DNA of 31,060 nucleotides from an uncultured Elusimicrobium sp. Its GTDB lineage: Bacteria; Elusimicrobiota; Elusimicrobia; Elusimicrobiales; Elusimicrobiaceae. How positions within the stretch are numbered: position 1 is the first letter of the stretch; each line of letters starts with the position of its first letter. The notes below the pieces were generated by a model. The model saw only the letters and a program-made list of their open reading frames with translations, searched no databases and was not told the origin of the DNA. The DNA lies in assembly GCA_902787065.1 (NCBI GenBank), contig CADAFA010000008.1, forward strand, positions 1 to 31,060. Direction: 5' to 3'. Position numbers and translations under genes: made by a program. Shown here piece after piece: positions 1-7,476 of the stretch.

Positions 1-2177
1 TAAAAATCCCACAAAGTTTTTTCAAGTTCCTGTTCGGGCATTTGGCCATGTGCGCAAATTATTTTTATTTCCGGCATAAGTTTTTGCAAATATTCGCGCT
101 TTTCTTCCATTGTGGAAACAGTATTAAAAAGGTAAAAAACCTGCCCGCCGCGCGCAAGTTCTTCGCGAATTGCATTTGTTACAATATCATCTTGATAGGC
201 ACACAAAAAAGTTTTAATTGGCATGCGGCCCTGCGGCGCTGTTTGAATAATTGACATCTGCCTTAATGCCGATAGAGATTGGTTTAAAGTGCGAGGTATC
301 GGCGTTGCGGAAAGCATCAAGGTATGCACACCCACGCTTTTGGCTTTAATTTTCTCTTTTTGTTTTACGCCAAAGCGGTGTTCCTCATCAACAATGCAAA
401 GCCCCAAATTTTTGAAAGTAACATCTTTTGAAAGCAAGCGGTGGGTACCCACAACAATGTCAACTTTACCTTGTTTGATATTTTCCACTATCTTTTTTTG
501 TTCGGTTTTTGTTTGAAAGCGGCTTAGCATTTCAACAGTTATAGGGTAAGCCCGCAAGCGTTCACTAAATGTTTTAAAATGTTGGCTTGCTAATACGGTA
601 GTAGGTACTAAAACAAGCACTTGTTTATTGCTTAAAACGCTACGTAAAGCGGCGCGGATAGCAACCTCTGTTTTACCGAAACCGACATCACCGATAAGCA
701 CCCTGTCCATCGGTATTTCTTTATTTAAATCTTGCAAAATCTCGTTTATTGCTTGTGTTTGGTCGTCAGTTTCCTGATAGGGGAAGGAGTCCGCAAATTC
801 CCTCTCCAAATGTTCATTACCAAGTAAAATATCTGCTTTATGCGCACTACGCAAAGCGGCGGCCTGCAAAATTTCTTTAGCAATTTTTTGGGCATCTTCT
901 TTAACACGTTTTTTAACTTCCTTCCACGTTGTTGTATTTAAAGAAGATATTTTCGGCGCACGCCCTTTTAGACCGATATATTTCTGCACTTTTCTAAAAT
1001 CGTGTAAGGGTACATATAATTTTTGCGAGCCTTTAAATTCAATCAGCAAACAATCAAGCGGCAGATTATCTTGCTCCAAAGTTACAAGCCCGCCGTAACG
1101 CCCAATACCATGTTCTTGGTGGACCACATAATCCCCTATCTCAAGTTCCTTAAAGCGCACATGTTTTGAATAAGTTTTATCAAACTTTTCTGCAAAATTT
1201 GTTTGTTTATAGGAATGTTTTAAAAGCTGTGCCGAAGTAAAAAATGCAAAATTTTCTTTAGTACTGTAAAAGCCTTCCTGCAAAGGTGCAACTGCAAGCG
1301 GCAAAGTTTTTAGGGCAGAATAGTCTTGGAAAACTTCTGTTAATCTTTCAAGTTCGCCTTTATTTAAACAAAAGAAAGTGCTTTTAATATTTTGCCTGTT
1401 TAAATTAAGAATTTCCGTATCAAATAAAGCAAAATTGGCTTTAAAATCAAGCGGTGTTCTTAAAAAACTGTCAATACCTTCTTTAGACGGTAAAGCGGTT
1501 AAAATTGTGGCTTTTTCTTGCTCTGAAAAATCTTGTGGCGGCTCATAAAAATAATTTTCAAAATCACTTACCCAACGGGCAAAGGTTGACGGGGTAATTT
1601 CAAATTCAAAAGGTAAAATAAGCAATTCATTTGCGGCGGAAATAGTGTTTTGGGTATCTAAATCAAAAACGGAAATTTGTTCTATTGTATTTGCCCTGAA
1701 ATACAAACGGCAGGGTTTTTGTGCGTTTATAGGGAATATATCTAGCACACTGCCGCGCAAAGCATAATCCGCAGGTTCTTCTGTAAAATCTACACGCTTA
1801 TAATTTAATTTATGTAAGGTATTAATTAATTCGGTGCGATTGATTGTTTGGCCTTTTTGCAATTTTAAAACTTGCGCACTGAAATCTTTTTTACCGGCAA
1901 CCTGTTGTTTTAAAGCTTCATAAGTTGTGGCAATAAAAAGCGGTATTTTTGAATCAGAAATTATTTCCAAAGCGGAGTATAAGGAAAATTTATCTTCATA
2001 CACACTTAAAAATTTATGGTTGGAATTTTGCGGTGCAAAAGTTTTATAAGCAGCCTCGAAAATATCAAGTTCTTCTTCGGTATTACAGGCAAAAAGGGTG
2101 CGTGCGCTTTTTTGTTTTAGGGTATTTATTATAAAAAAAGCGCTTGCGGAAATATTGGGTAAGTACACAGAAGTCAT
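1..2177 (-). CDS. mfd: Transcription-repair coupling factor Mfd (3' end outside window)
   Basis: Mfd is an ATP-dependent DNA translocase that displaces RNA polymerase stalled at DNA lesions and recruits UvrA. I translated 725 codons from the ATG at 2177 to the window edge without a stop. An N-terminal UvrB-like part includes the stretch LRGSVLDIFP. The RNA polymerase-interacting domain begins near residue 335 with VRFKELEIGDYVVHQEHGIG. The helicase core follows, with Walker A GDVGFGKTE near residue 490, the DEEH box near 595 and SATPIPRTL near 620. The remaining translocation motifs and the C-terminal domain lie beyond position 1. Family members are about 1,100 residues, so roughly 400 are missing here. 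There is no Shine-Dalgarno sequence; a TATCAT box sits 6 nt before the ATG. The gene follows a small TPR gene on the same strand. The identification is very secure. Confidence 0.97.
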   Translation of the reverse strand, partial: MTSVYLPNISASAFFIINTLKQKSARTLFACNTEEELDIFEAAYKTFAPQNSNHKFLSVYEDKFSLYSALEIISDSKIPLFIATTYEALKQQVAGKKDFSAQVLKLQKGQTINRTELINTLHKLNYKRVDFTEEPADYALRGSVLDIFPINAQKPCRLYFRANTIEQISVFDLDTQNTISAANELLILPFEFEITPSTFARWVSDFENYFYEPPQDFSEQEKATILTALPSKEGIDSFLRTPLDFKANFALFDTEILNLNRQNIKSTFFCLNKGELERLTEVFQDYSALKTLPLAVAPLQEGFYSTKENFAFFTSAQLLKHSYKQTNFAEKFDKTYSKHVRFKELEIGDYVVHQEHGIGRYGGLVTLEQDNLPLDCLLIEFKGSQKLYVPLHDFRKVQKYIGLKGRAPKISSLNTTTWKEVKKRVKEDAQKIAKEILQAAALRSAHKADILLGNEHLEREFADSFPYQETDDQTQAINEILQDLNKEIPMDRVLIGDVGFGKTEVAIRAALRSVLSNKQVLVLVPTTVLASQHFKTFSERLRAYPITVEMLSRFQTKTEQKKIVENIKQGKVDIVVGTHRLLSKDVTFKNLGLCIVDEEHRFGVKQKEKIKAKSVGVHTLMLSATPIPRTLNQSLSALRQMSIIQTAPQGRMPIKTFLCAYQDDIVTNAIREELARGGQVFYLFNTVSTMEEKREYLQKLMPEIKIICAHGQMPEQELEKTLWDF

Positions 2178-2183
2178 ACATAA

Positions 2184-2192
2184 ATGATAGCA
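2184..2192 (-). promoter_or_regulatory. Extended -10 promoter of mfd, probable leaderless start
   Basis: Read on the minus strand the sequence is TGC-TATCAT, then 6 nt (TTATGT), then the mfd ATG. The TGn extension could compensate for the absence of a good -35 box. A start 6-7 nt after the -10 box would fall on or next to the ATG, which predicts a leaderless mRNA. No purine-rich ribosome site is present. The same arrangement occurs at bamA, rsmE and folD. Confidence 0.55.
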
Positions 2193-2250
2193 TATTGAAA
2201 TAAGGAAATTTGCAGTTATTGTCGTTTGCCGTCAAAGTATTATTTTTGCT

Positions 2251-2703
2251 TCATGTTAAAAATATCTTGGGCGATTTTGCTTTTTGAGGGGATTTATTTC
2301 TTTCTTTCATTTCTTTAATTAATGATTTTTTTATTCTTAAAATAAATTTATTATTAGGACATATTTTTAAAACCGTTTCACAATCTGCTAATGCTTTTTC
2401 ATTTTCATATATCGTCATATAAAAACGGGCCCTGCTGATATAATTGGCTATATCATTTTTGTCTTTATTGATTTTGTTTGTATAAAGCCGCTCTATTTCT
2501 CTGCTTAAATGGTTCCGCCTGCATACCGCTATAATATCATAGATATAATCTTCATGGGCTGTTTCATAATCTTTAACTGCCTTTTCATATTCCCCGATTC
2601 TTGCATATAAAACAGCACGGCCTATATACAGCTCTTGTATAAAGGGATATTTCTTTATCATTTCGTCAAACTCTTTTATTTGTTGTTTAATATCTTCCGG
2701 CAT
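2251..2703 (-). CDS. Small TPR-repeat protein
   Basis: This 150-residue protein has no signal peptide or membrane segment, so it is probably cytoplasmic. Two tetratricopeptide-like helical pairs are visible: residues about 24-50 (AVLYARIGEYEKAVKDYETA) and about 90-118 (ARFYMTIYENEKALADCETV). Between them lies a more divergent segment. The C-terminus is lysine-rich. TPR proteins usually act as protein-binding scaffolds, but no partner can be named here. A Shine-Dalgarno sequence (AGAGG) lies 7 nt before the ATG. The gene sits between the structured intergenic region downstream of lpxI and mfd, and mfd has its own promoter signal, so it may be a single-gene unit. The specific role is unknown. 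Confidence 0.75.
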   Translation of the reverse strand: MPEDIKQQIKEFDEMIKKYPFIQELYIGRAVLYARIGEYEKAVKDYETAHEDYIYDIIAVCRRNHLSREIERLYTNKINKDKNDIANYISRARFYMTIYENEKALADCETVLKICPNNKFILRIKKSLIKEMKERNKSPQKAKSPKIFLT

Positions 2704-2757
2704 AATTTTACCTCTCTTTTAAATTTCAGCCATAAAAAACGGCTGCTATCCTTGGGC

Positions 2758-2927
2758 CATCTAGAGGGAACCCAAAAACAGCAACCGCTGTTTACCGTAT
2801 TAACACGGTAAACACTGATGGTTTGCTGTTTTGGACTCTAGATGTTTTAATGCTTTTAGCATTAACCCACTATATTCTTCAATATAGTTCCAAAAACAGT
2901 TAAATTTTTTTAGGGTGTTTAGCCCTA
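2758..2927. other. Highly structured intergenic region (cluster of hairpins)
   Basis: The gap between the TPR gene and lpxI holds a series of inverted repeats. A 9-bp outer pair (CATCTAGAG at 2758-2766 with CTCTAGATG at 2836-2844) encloses a second imperfect pair (CCAAAAACAGCAACC near 2772-2786 with GGTTTGCTGTTTTGG at 2820-2834) and a perfect 9-bp inner stem (GTTTACCGT 2790-2798 with ACGGTAAAC 2805-2813). Three more hairpins follow: 2847-2865 (8-bp stem), 2869-2888 (8-bp stem, CTTC loop) and 2911-2927 (6 bp including one G-U). None is followed by a T-run on either strand, so they are not simple terminators. It may be a folded RNA, a leader of the TPR gene, or a small palindromic mobile element. 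I recognise no known RNA family. Confidence 0.6.
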
Positions 2928-2967
2928 CATTTTACAAACTCCTTAATTTATAATAACAAAATCTTAA

Positions 2968-3798
2968 TTACAAAGCAATTATGGCGATACCGTTTTTATC
3001 GGCTAGACTAATAACTTCTTCCAAATCTAAAATTATTGTTTTGCCTGCTTCAACGGCAAGTGTGCTCGCACCTGATTTTATCATTGTCCTAATTGTCCCT
3101 TTACCGATAACGGGTAAATCAAACCTGTCGTCTTGCTTGGGGCGCGCAACTTTAACAATTACAAGCGGTTTCTTTTCTTTGCTTTTTGCAGTTTTATAAA
3201 TTTCCCCGCCACGTTTAATACACTCGTCTGTGCCTTCCATAGCTTCAACGGCAAGGACGGCTTTATCACTCAAAACTACTGTTAGACCGACGTCCAAATC
3301 CGCCAAAGTATGGGCAATTTTTAAACCTAAATCTATATTTAAATTTTCCTCTTCACTCGGTTTTCGGGAAGTTAAAACACCGGCATTGACTGTACAATTT
3401 TTTAAAAAAGAAAATGATGATAACACTTCAATATCATCTTTTTTAAATTCAGCAATAGCGGCTTTTAAAAGGCTCTCCGCACGTTTATCGCGAATGGTGG
3501 CTAAAACTTTAGCCATGCGCATATCGGGCATAAGTGAAAAAATATTTATATGCTTTACGCGGCCTGCCATAATTGCATGGGTTACACCGTTTTGTTTAAA
3601 AAATTCTATACACTTTGAAAGCTGCCCTAATTTTAAAGTATTTGTTACTTTGGCATAGGGTTTAAAATCACTTTCCGCGGCATTACCTTTGACGCAAGCA
3701 ACTACCACTTGCCAGCCTTCTTCGGCGGCGCCTTTAGCGGTTAAAACGGGGTATTTGCCTTCACCTGCAATTATGCCAAGTGTTTTACTCATCATCAT
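2968..3798 (-). CDS. lpxI: UDP-2,3-diacylglucosamine pyrophosphatase LpxI
   Basis: LpxI (DUF1009 family) hydrolyses UDP-2,3-diacylglucosamine to lipid X and UMP in the lipid A pathway, replacing the unrelated LpxH in many bacteria. The protein has 276 residues, the usual length. The N-terminus shows the family pattern TLGIIAGEGKYPVL, followed by GVTHAIMAGRVKHINIFSLM near residue 70 and IVKVARPKQDDRFDLPVIG near 215. The open frame begins with three consecutive Met codons; the third (3792), starting MSKTLGI, is the likeliest start. It overlaps the lpxA stop codon at 3785-3787, which indicates translational coupling. Together with lpxD, lpxC and lpxA it completes four consecutive lipid A steps in one cluster. 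Confidence 0.93.
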   Translation of the reverse strand: MMMSKTLGIIAGEGKYPVLTAKGAAEEGWQVVVACVKGNAAESDFKPYAKVTNTLKLGQLSKCIEFFKQNGVTHAIMAGRVKHINIFSLMPDMRMAKVLATIRDKRAESLLKAAIAEFKKDDIEVLSSFSFLKNCTVNAGVLTSRKPSEEENLNIDLGLKIAHTLADLDVGLTVVLSDKAVLAVEAMEGTDECIKRGGEIYKTAKSKEKKPLVIVKVARPKQDDRFDLPVIGKGTIRTMIKSGASTLAVEAGKTIILDLEEVISLADKNGIAIIAL

Positions 3799-4496
3799 TT
3801 TCCGTTTTATTTGTTTTTTTACGGGGGGTTGTTAAACCGCGTTCGGTTGTTTCGCAAAACTCAATCATTTCCATAACTTCGGGAACCTGGGGTTTTGAAC
3901 GTAAAAGTTCAATACTTTCTTTTAAAGTTCTGCTTGATAAAAATAATTCCATATAAGCTTTTTTGATTGCCCTGACAGTTTCAGGACTAAAGCCGGCACG
4001 TTTAAGACCTATTAAATTTAACCCTGCAAGTTTTCCGCGTGTGCCTGTTTATTGCATGGTCAGCAATACGCACATGGCCTGCCACACCGCAACAATTAGC
4101 CAAAATAATATTATTACCTAAAATGCAATCGTGCGCAACGTGTGAATTTGCCATTAAAAGGCAACTGTCCCCAACGACTGTGGGTTGTTCTAATTTTGTT
4201 GAGCGGTGAATTGTTACGCACTCGCGTATTTTATTTTTGTTGCCGATTTTAACACGGCTTTCAAAACCGTCTTTATAAGATAAATCTTGTGGTTTTACAC
4301 CGATAAAACAATGCCCGATAAGTTCATTTCCATCACCCATATCAGTATTTTCAATAACGCAACTTGGGCCGATTTTATTATTTTTACCGATTGTGGTATT
4401 TTTACCAATAATGGTAAAAGGGCCAACAATCGTTCCTTCACCGATTTTGGCACTAGGGTCAATAATAGCTGTTGGGTGTATATTGGGGTTCATCAT
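3785..4496 (-). pseudogene. lpxA: UDP-N-acetylglucosamine acyltransferase LpxA, internal deletion and frameshift
   Basis: LpxA transfers a 3-hydroxyacyl group to UDP-GlcNAc, the first step of lipid A synthesis. Residues 1-149 read as normal left-handed beta-helix LpxA with HPTAIIDPSAKIGEG, VTIHRST and the catalytic-histidine motif HVAHD (residues 119-123). After DHAI the frame leaves the family and stops at 4002 after 15 unrelated residues. The normal C-terminus (GLNLIGLKRAGFSPETVRAI and onward) is intact in another frame, from about 4045 to the TAA at 3785-3787. Aligned with E. coli LpxA, about 35 residues (near 153-187, including the His160 coil) are absent and the two parts are out of frame. 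A Shine-Dalgarno sequence (AGGAGC) precedes the start, 9 nt after lpxC. As written the product cannot fold normally; an assembly error is possible. Confidence 0.85.
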
Positions 4497-4504
4497 AAAA
4501 GCTC

Positions 4505-5326
4505 CTAAATATTTTCTAATAATATTTTAGCAAAATTTGTATTACCTGTATGCCCACCGCAAGAACAGGTTATATGCATTGGGCCAAGAACGTAACCTGT
4601 TAAAGAAAGGTCGCCGATTAAATCAAGAATTTTGTGGCGCACCTGTTCATCTGCAAAACGCAAGGGGGTGGAAAATTTATCTTTAAAAATTACCACACAA
4701 TTCTGAGGATCACCACCTAGGGCAAGGCCGTTTGCTTTCAAAAATGCAAGTTCTTCCTCAAACCCAAAAGTACGGGACGGGGCAATTTCTTTAACATAAC
4801 CTTCTTTAGACATTTCAAAAGTATATTCCTGATGATTTACTAAAGGATGATTCCTTAAATAAATAAAAGTAAAAGTTAATTTGTCCGCCGGTTTTGCGGT
4901 ATAAGACATATTTTTTTCTTCATACTTTATTTCTTTATTTATGTTTAAAACTTTGGCAGGTAAACCCAAATCTTTAAGGCCGGCTTTTAAAATATGCTGG
5001 GCAAAAACTAAAGATGAACCGTCGGTCAAAGGCGGTTCAGGGCCGTCCATTTCCACAAGTAAATCTGTAATACCCAAAGCAGCGCAAGCACTTAATAAAT
5101 GTTCAACGGTATGCACACTTGCATTAGTGCTTGCCATGTTTGTTCCGCGTAAAGTTGATTTTATGCTGGAAACATGGGCCTTAATAGGCTCGGCATCTTT
5201 AATATCTTTTCTTAAAAAAGAGATATAACCCTGTTCACTTGGTTTTAAAGTGATAGTGCTGTTTTTGCCGGTATGCAAACCTATACCGCTTAAAGTTGTT
5301 TCTTTGGCAATAGTAAATCTGTTCAT
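4505..5326 (-). CDS. lpxC: UDP-3-O-acyl-N-acetylglucosamine deacetylase LpxC
   Basis: LpxC is the zinc-dependent deacetylase of the committed step in lipid A synthesis. The protein has 273 residues, slightly shorter than E. coli LpxC (305). Visible motifs are LSGIGLHTGK near residue 13, the zinc-binding HTVEHLLSA near 72, DGPEPPLTDGSS near 93, PSRTFGFEEE near 183, and HKILDLIGDLSLTG near 231. The last supplies zinc His and Asp ligands, and GGHTGN near the C-terminus carries the catalytic His. It follows lpxD by 7 nt with an AGAGG ribosome site and precedes lpxA by 8 nt. Many bacteria have fabZ between lpxC/lpxD and lpxA; it is absent here. The gene appears intact. Confidence 0.96.
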   Translation of the reverse strand: MNRFTIAKETTLSGIGLHTGKNSTITLKPSEQGYISFLRKDIKDAEPIKAHVSSIKSTLRGTNMASTNASVHTVEHLLSACAALGITDLLVEMDGPEPPLTDGSSLVFAQHILKAGLKDLGLPAKVLNINKEIKYEEKNMSYTAKPADKLTFTFIYLRNHPLVNHQEYTFEMSKEGYVKEIAPSRTFGFEEELAFLKANGLALGGDPQNCVVIFKDKFSTPLRFADEQVRHKILDLIGDLSLTGYVLGPMHITCSCGGHTGNTNFAKILLENI

Positions 5327-5333
5327 AGAACCT

Positions 5334-6356
5334 CTAAATATCGTATTTCTTTCTTAAAGCCTGAATTTCTTTATAAAACTCCGGCAATTTTTTGAGGATA
5401 ACCTGCAAACGCATAAAATCTGCGTAAGCCATAGCAGGAGAACCCATAACTTTTGAACCGGGTTCTATTTTGGAAATTATACCTGCCTGAGGACCGATAA
5501 CTGTTCTGTCCCCAACTTTTAAGTGTCCGGAAACACCTGCCTGACCGGCAATAATAACACCGTTGCCGATTTCTGCAGACCCTGCAACACCTACTTGTGA
5601 AACTAAAATACTGGACATACCGATCTTGACATTATGCCCGATTTGTACCAAATTATCAATTTTAGTATTTGCGCCGATAACAGTTTCATTCATCTTTGCA
5701 CGGTCAATTGTGGTATTGGCACCGATTTCAACATCATCTTGTAAAATAACTTTACCGATTTGTGGAATCTTTTCATGCTTATTTATAAAAACATAACCAA
5801 AACCGTCAGAACCGATAACTGCACCGGGTTGTAAAATAACATAATCTTTTAAAACACATTCTTCGCGGATAGTAACTTTTGGGTAAATAATACAATTTTT
5901 GCCGATTTTAACATCACGCCCGACATAAACTTGCGGGTAAATTATTGTACCTTCGCCGATTTCCGCGCCGTCTTCAACAACACTTAAAGCACCGATTGCA
6001 ACATTTGCACCTATTTTAGCAGTTTCAGCAACAACGGCTGTTTTATGAATTTCCCTTTTAATATTTTTGTTTAAAGTTGTTGTTGCACGCATGATTAAAG
6101 TAAAGGCCCATTCGGGGTTATCAGCATATAAAATATTGCCTTTATAAGCAATTTCCTGCCCTTTAATTTTTGTGGGAACAATCAAAGCACCAAGGTCTTT
6201 ATTATCTGGGGAATTGGCATCACGAAGCTCTGCTGCATAAGCAATACCGCCGACAATAACTTTATCTAAGCCACACAAACAAGTGGGTTTAAAATTTGCC
6301 TCACCCACAAGTTCCGCACAGGAAATTTGTGCCATTTCTTTTAAAGTTAAACTCAT
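5334..6356 (-). CDS. lpxD: UDP-3-O-acylglucosamine N-acyltransferase LpxD
   Basis: LpxD adds the second 3-hydroxyacyl chain in lipid A synthesis. It has 340 residues, the normal length. Residues 1-100 form the N-terminal uridine-binding domain. From about 105 to 310 a run of hexapeptide repeats (IGANVAIGALSVVEDGAEIG, IGKNCIIYPKV) builds the left-handed beta-helix. The segment GSDGFGYVF near 183 and the catalytic-histidine region VQIGHNVKIG near 245 match the family. A C-terminal helix follows (residues about 318-340). The start codon overlaps the stop of the upstream Skp-like gene by 4 nt (ATGA), indicating coupled translation. The order bamA-skp-lpxD is the same as in many Gram-negative bacteria. 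Confidence 0.96.
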   Translation of the reverse strand: MSLTLKEMAQISCAELVGEANFKPTCLCGLDKVIVGGIAYAAELRDANSPDNKDLGALIVPTKIKGQEIAYKGNILYADNPEWAFTLIMRATTTLNKNIKREIHKTAVVAETAKIGANVAIGALSVVEDGAEIGEGTIIYPQVYVGRDVKIGKNCIIYPKVTIREECVLKDYVILQPGAVIGSDGFGYVFINKHEKIPQIGKVILQDDVEIGANTTIDRAKMNETVIGANTKIDNLVQIGHNVKIGMSSILVSQVGVAGSAEIGNGVIIAGQAGVSGHLKVGDRTVIGPQAGIISKIEPGSKVMGSPAMAYADFMRLQVILKKLPEFYKEIQALRKKYDI

Positions 6357-7450
6357 TTTTTACCTCCTAACTGCTTTTTGTATTTACTATGATAATTTTT
6401 CATCCACTTTATAAACTCATCGGTAACATTTATAGGTTTACCGTATAGCAAATTGTTTTTATCTACCACTACACCGATATTGCGGACTGAAGAAAACTCC
6501 TTAAGCCCACTGTAAATTTCTTTTAAAATTTCGCCTACAATATAATCTTGGCGGGAATTGACTTCCTCTTTTGAAAGTTGTTGGAAATTAAGTAAAAAAG
6601 TTTCTTTTTCTATAATAGCTTGTTTTGTTGTTCTTATTTGTTCTTTTATTGAATTAATTTGCTTTTGCGGCAAGGGCGCGTTTTTAAAGATTTGGCTGGA
6701 ATGAAATAAAAGATCCTGTAAAATGTGTTGTAAATTATTTGGTTTTATACGCGGATAGGTGGTATCCTCTGTCGGTGGAATATACTCCAGTTCTTCATAA
6801 AAAGGCTGGGCATTTTTTAATTCTATACGCAGATTATTTAACTTTTCTTTTAAACTTTGGACTTGGTCTTGCAGTTGGGCATATTCAAGTTGTTTGGCTT
6901 CAAGTTCAAGACGCATGGTTTTGCGGGCTTCAATGGTCCAAGGATTATTATTAAAGACTTCTTCCATATTGATATAAACAGCTAAAGCCCCTTGGGTTTC
7001 TTTGGGGGTGTCTTTCTCATTACCGTTTAATTTAAAACCAAATTCTTGTTTTAATTCCTCAGGTTTGGCATTGGGGCCAAGGGCATTTTTTTCCGGTGTT
7101 TGGAGGGCAGCGGCTTGAGGATCTTGTACTGTAGGTAAAGTACCTTGCGGACCATTAAAATCTTGGCTGCCTTCCGGCGCTTGCTGGTTTAAGATAGAAT
7201 CAAAATCACCTGCCTTTTTATCTTCTGAAGGATTCATGACAGGCACCTGCACTATGGCGGTAGTATCATATTTTTCAAGAGGGATTTGACTATTACCCGG
7301 GCCCGGTAAATTATTTAAGACTTCTTTTGTTTTGGAAGATTCTTCTTGTGCAATTTCTTTTTCAAGTTCGGAAATATCAACTTTATCTTGTGCGTTTAAC
7401 AATCCACCAAGAACTATTACAAGTAAAAAAGTTAATATTTTAATCTTCAT
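6353..7450 (-). CDS. Skp/OmpH-like periplasmic chaperone with long N-terminal extension
   Basis: Skp-family proteins are periplasmic holdases that carry outer-membrane proteins to the Bam complex. This protein has 365 residues, about twice the usual length. A signal peptide covers residues 1-20, ending LLNAQ. Residues about 25-150 are proline-, glutamine- and acid-rich and look disordered. The Skp domain follows from about 153 (ALAVYINMEEVFNNNPWTIE) with a coiled-coil arm (AKQLEYAQLQDQVQSLKEKL). It ends in IGVVVDKNNLLYGKPINVTD, which matches the Skp C-terminal strand pattern (VLDKSAVLYADPSLDITD-like). It lies between bamA and lpxD, as in other diderms. The fold assignment is firm; the extension is unexplained. 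Confidence 0.85.
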   Translation of the reverse strand: MKIKILTFLLVIVLGGLLNAQDKVDISELEKEIAQEESSKTKEVLNNLPGPGNSQIPLEKYDTTAIVQVPVMNPSEDKKAGDFDSILNQQAPEGSQDFNGPQGTLPTVQDPQAAALQTPEKNALGPNAKPEELKQEFGFKLNGNEKDTPKETQGALAVYINMEEVFNNNPWTIEARKTMRLELEAKQLEYAQLQDQVQSLKEKLNNLRIELKNAQPFYEELEYIPPTEDTTYPRIKPNNLQHILQDLLFHSSQIFKNAPLPQKQINSIKEQIRTTKQAIIEKETFLLNFQQLSKEEVNSRQDYIVGEILKEIYSGLKEFSSVRNIGVVVDKNNLLYGKPINVTDEFIKWMKNYHSKYKKQLGGKK

Positions 7451-7476
7451 ACTTTAAATAAAGCAATTTTTTAGCC

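Noticed and set aside
42..516. Two short plus-strand open frames
   Set aside because: They lie entirely within mfd on the opposite strand and match no family; mfd coding is continuous there.
2758..2844. Integron attC site, SRP RNA or 6S RNA
   Set aside because: No attC core sites, none of the SRP GGAA/AGCAG loop arrangement, and the pairing does not form the single long bubbled hairpin of 6S RNA.
4002..4496. A complete short 164-residue LpxA
   Set aside because: The last 15 residues do not belong to the family and the true C-terminus continues in another frame, so it is a truncated frame, not a short family member.
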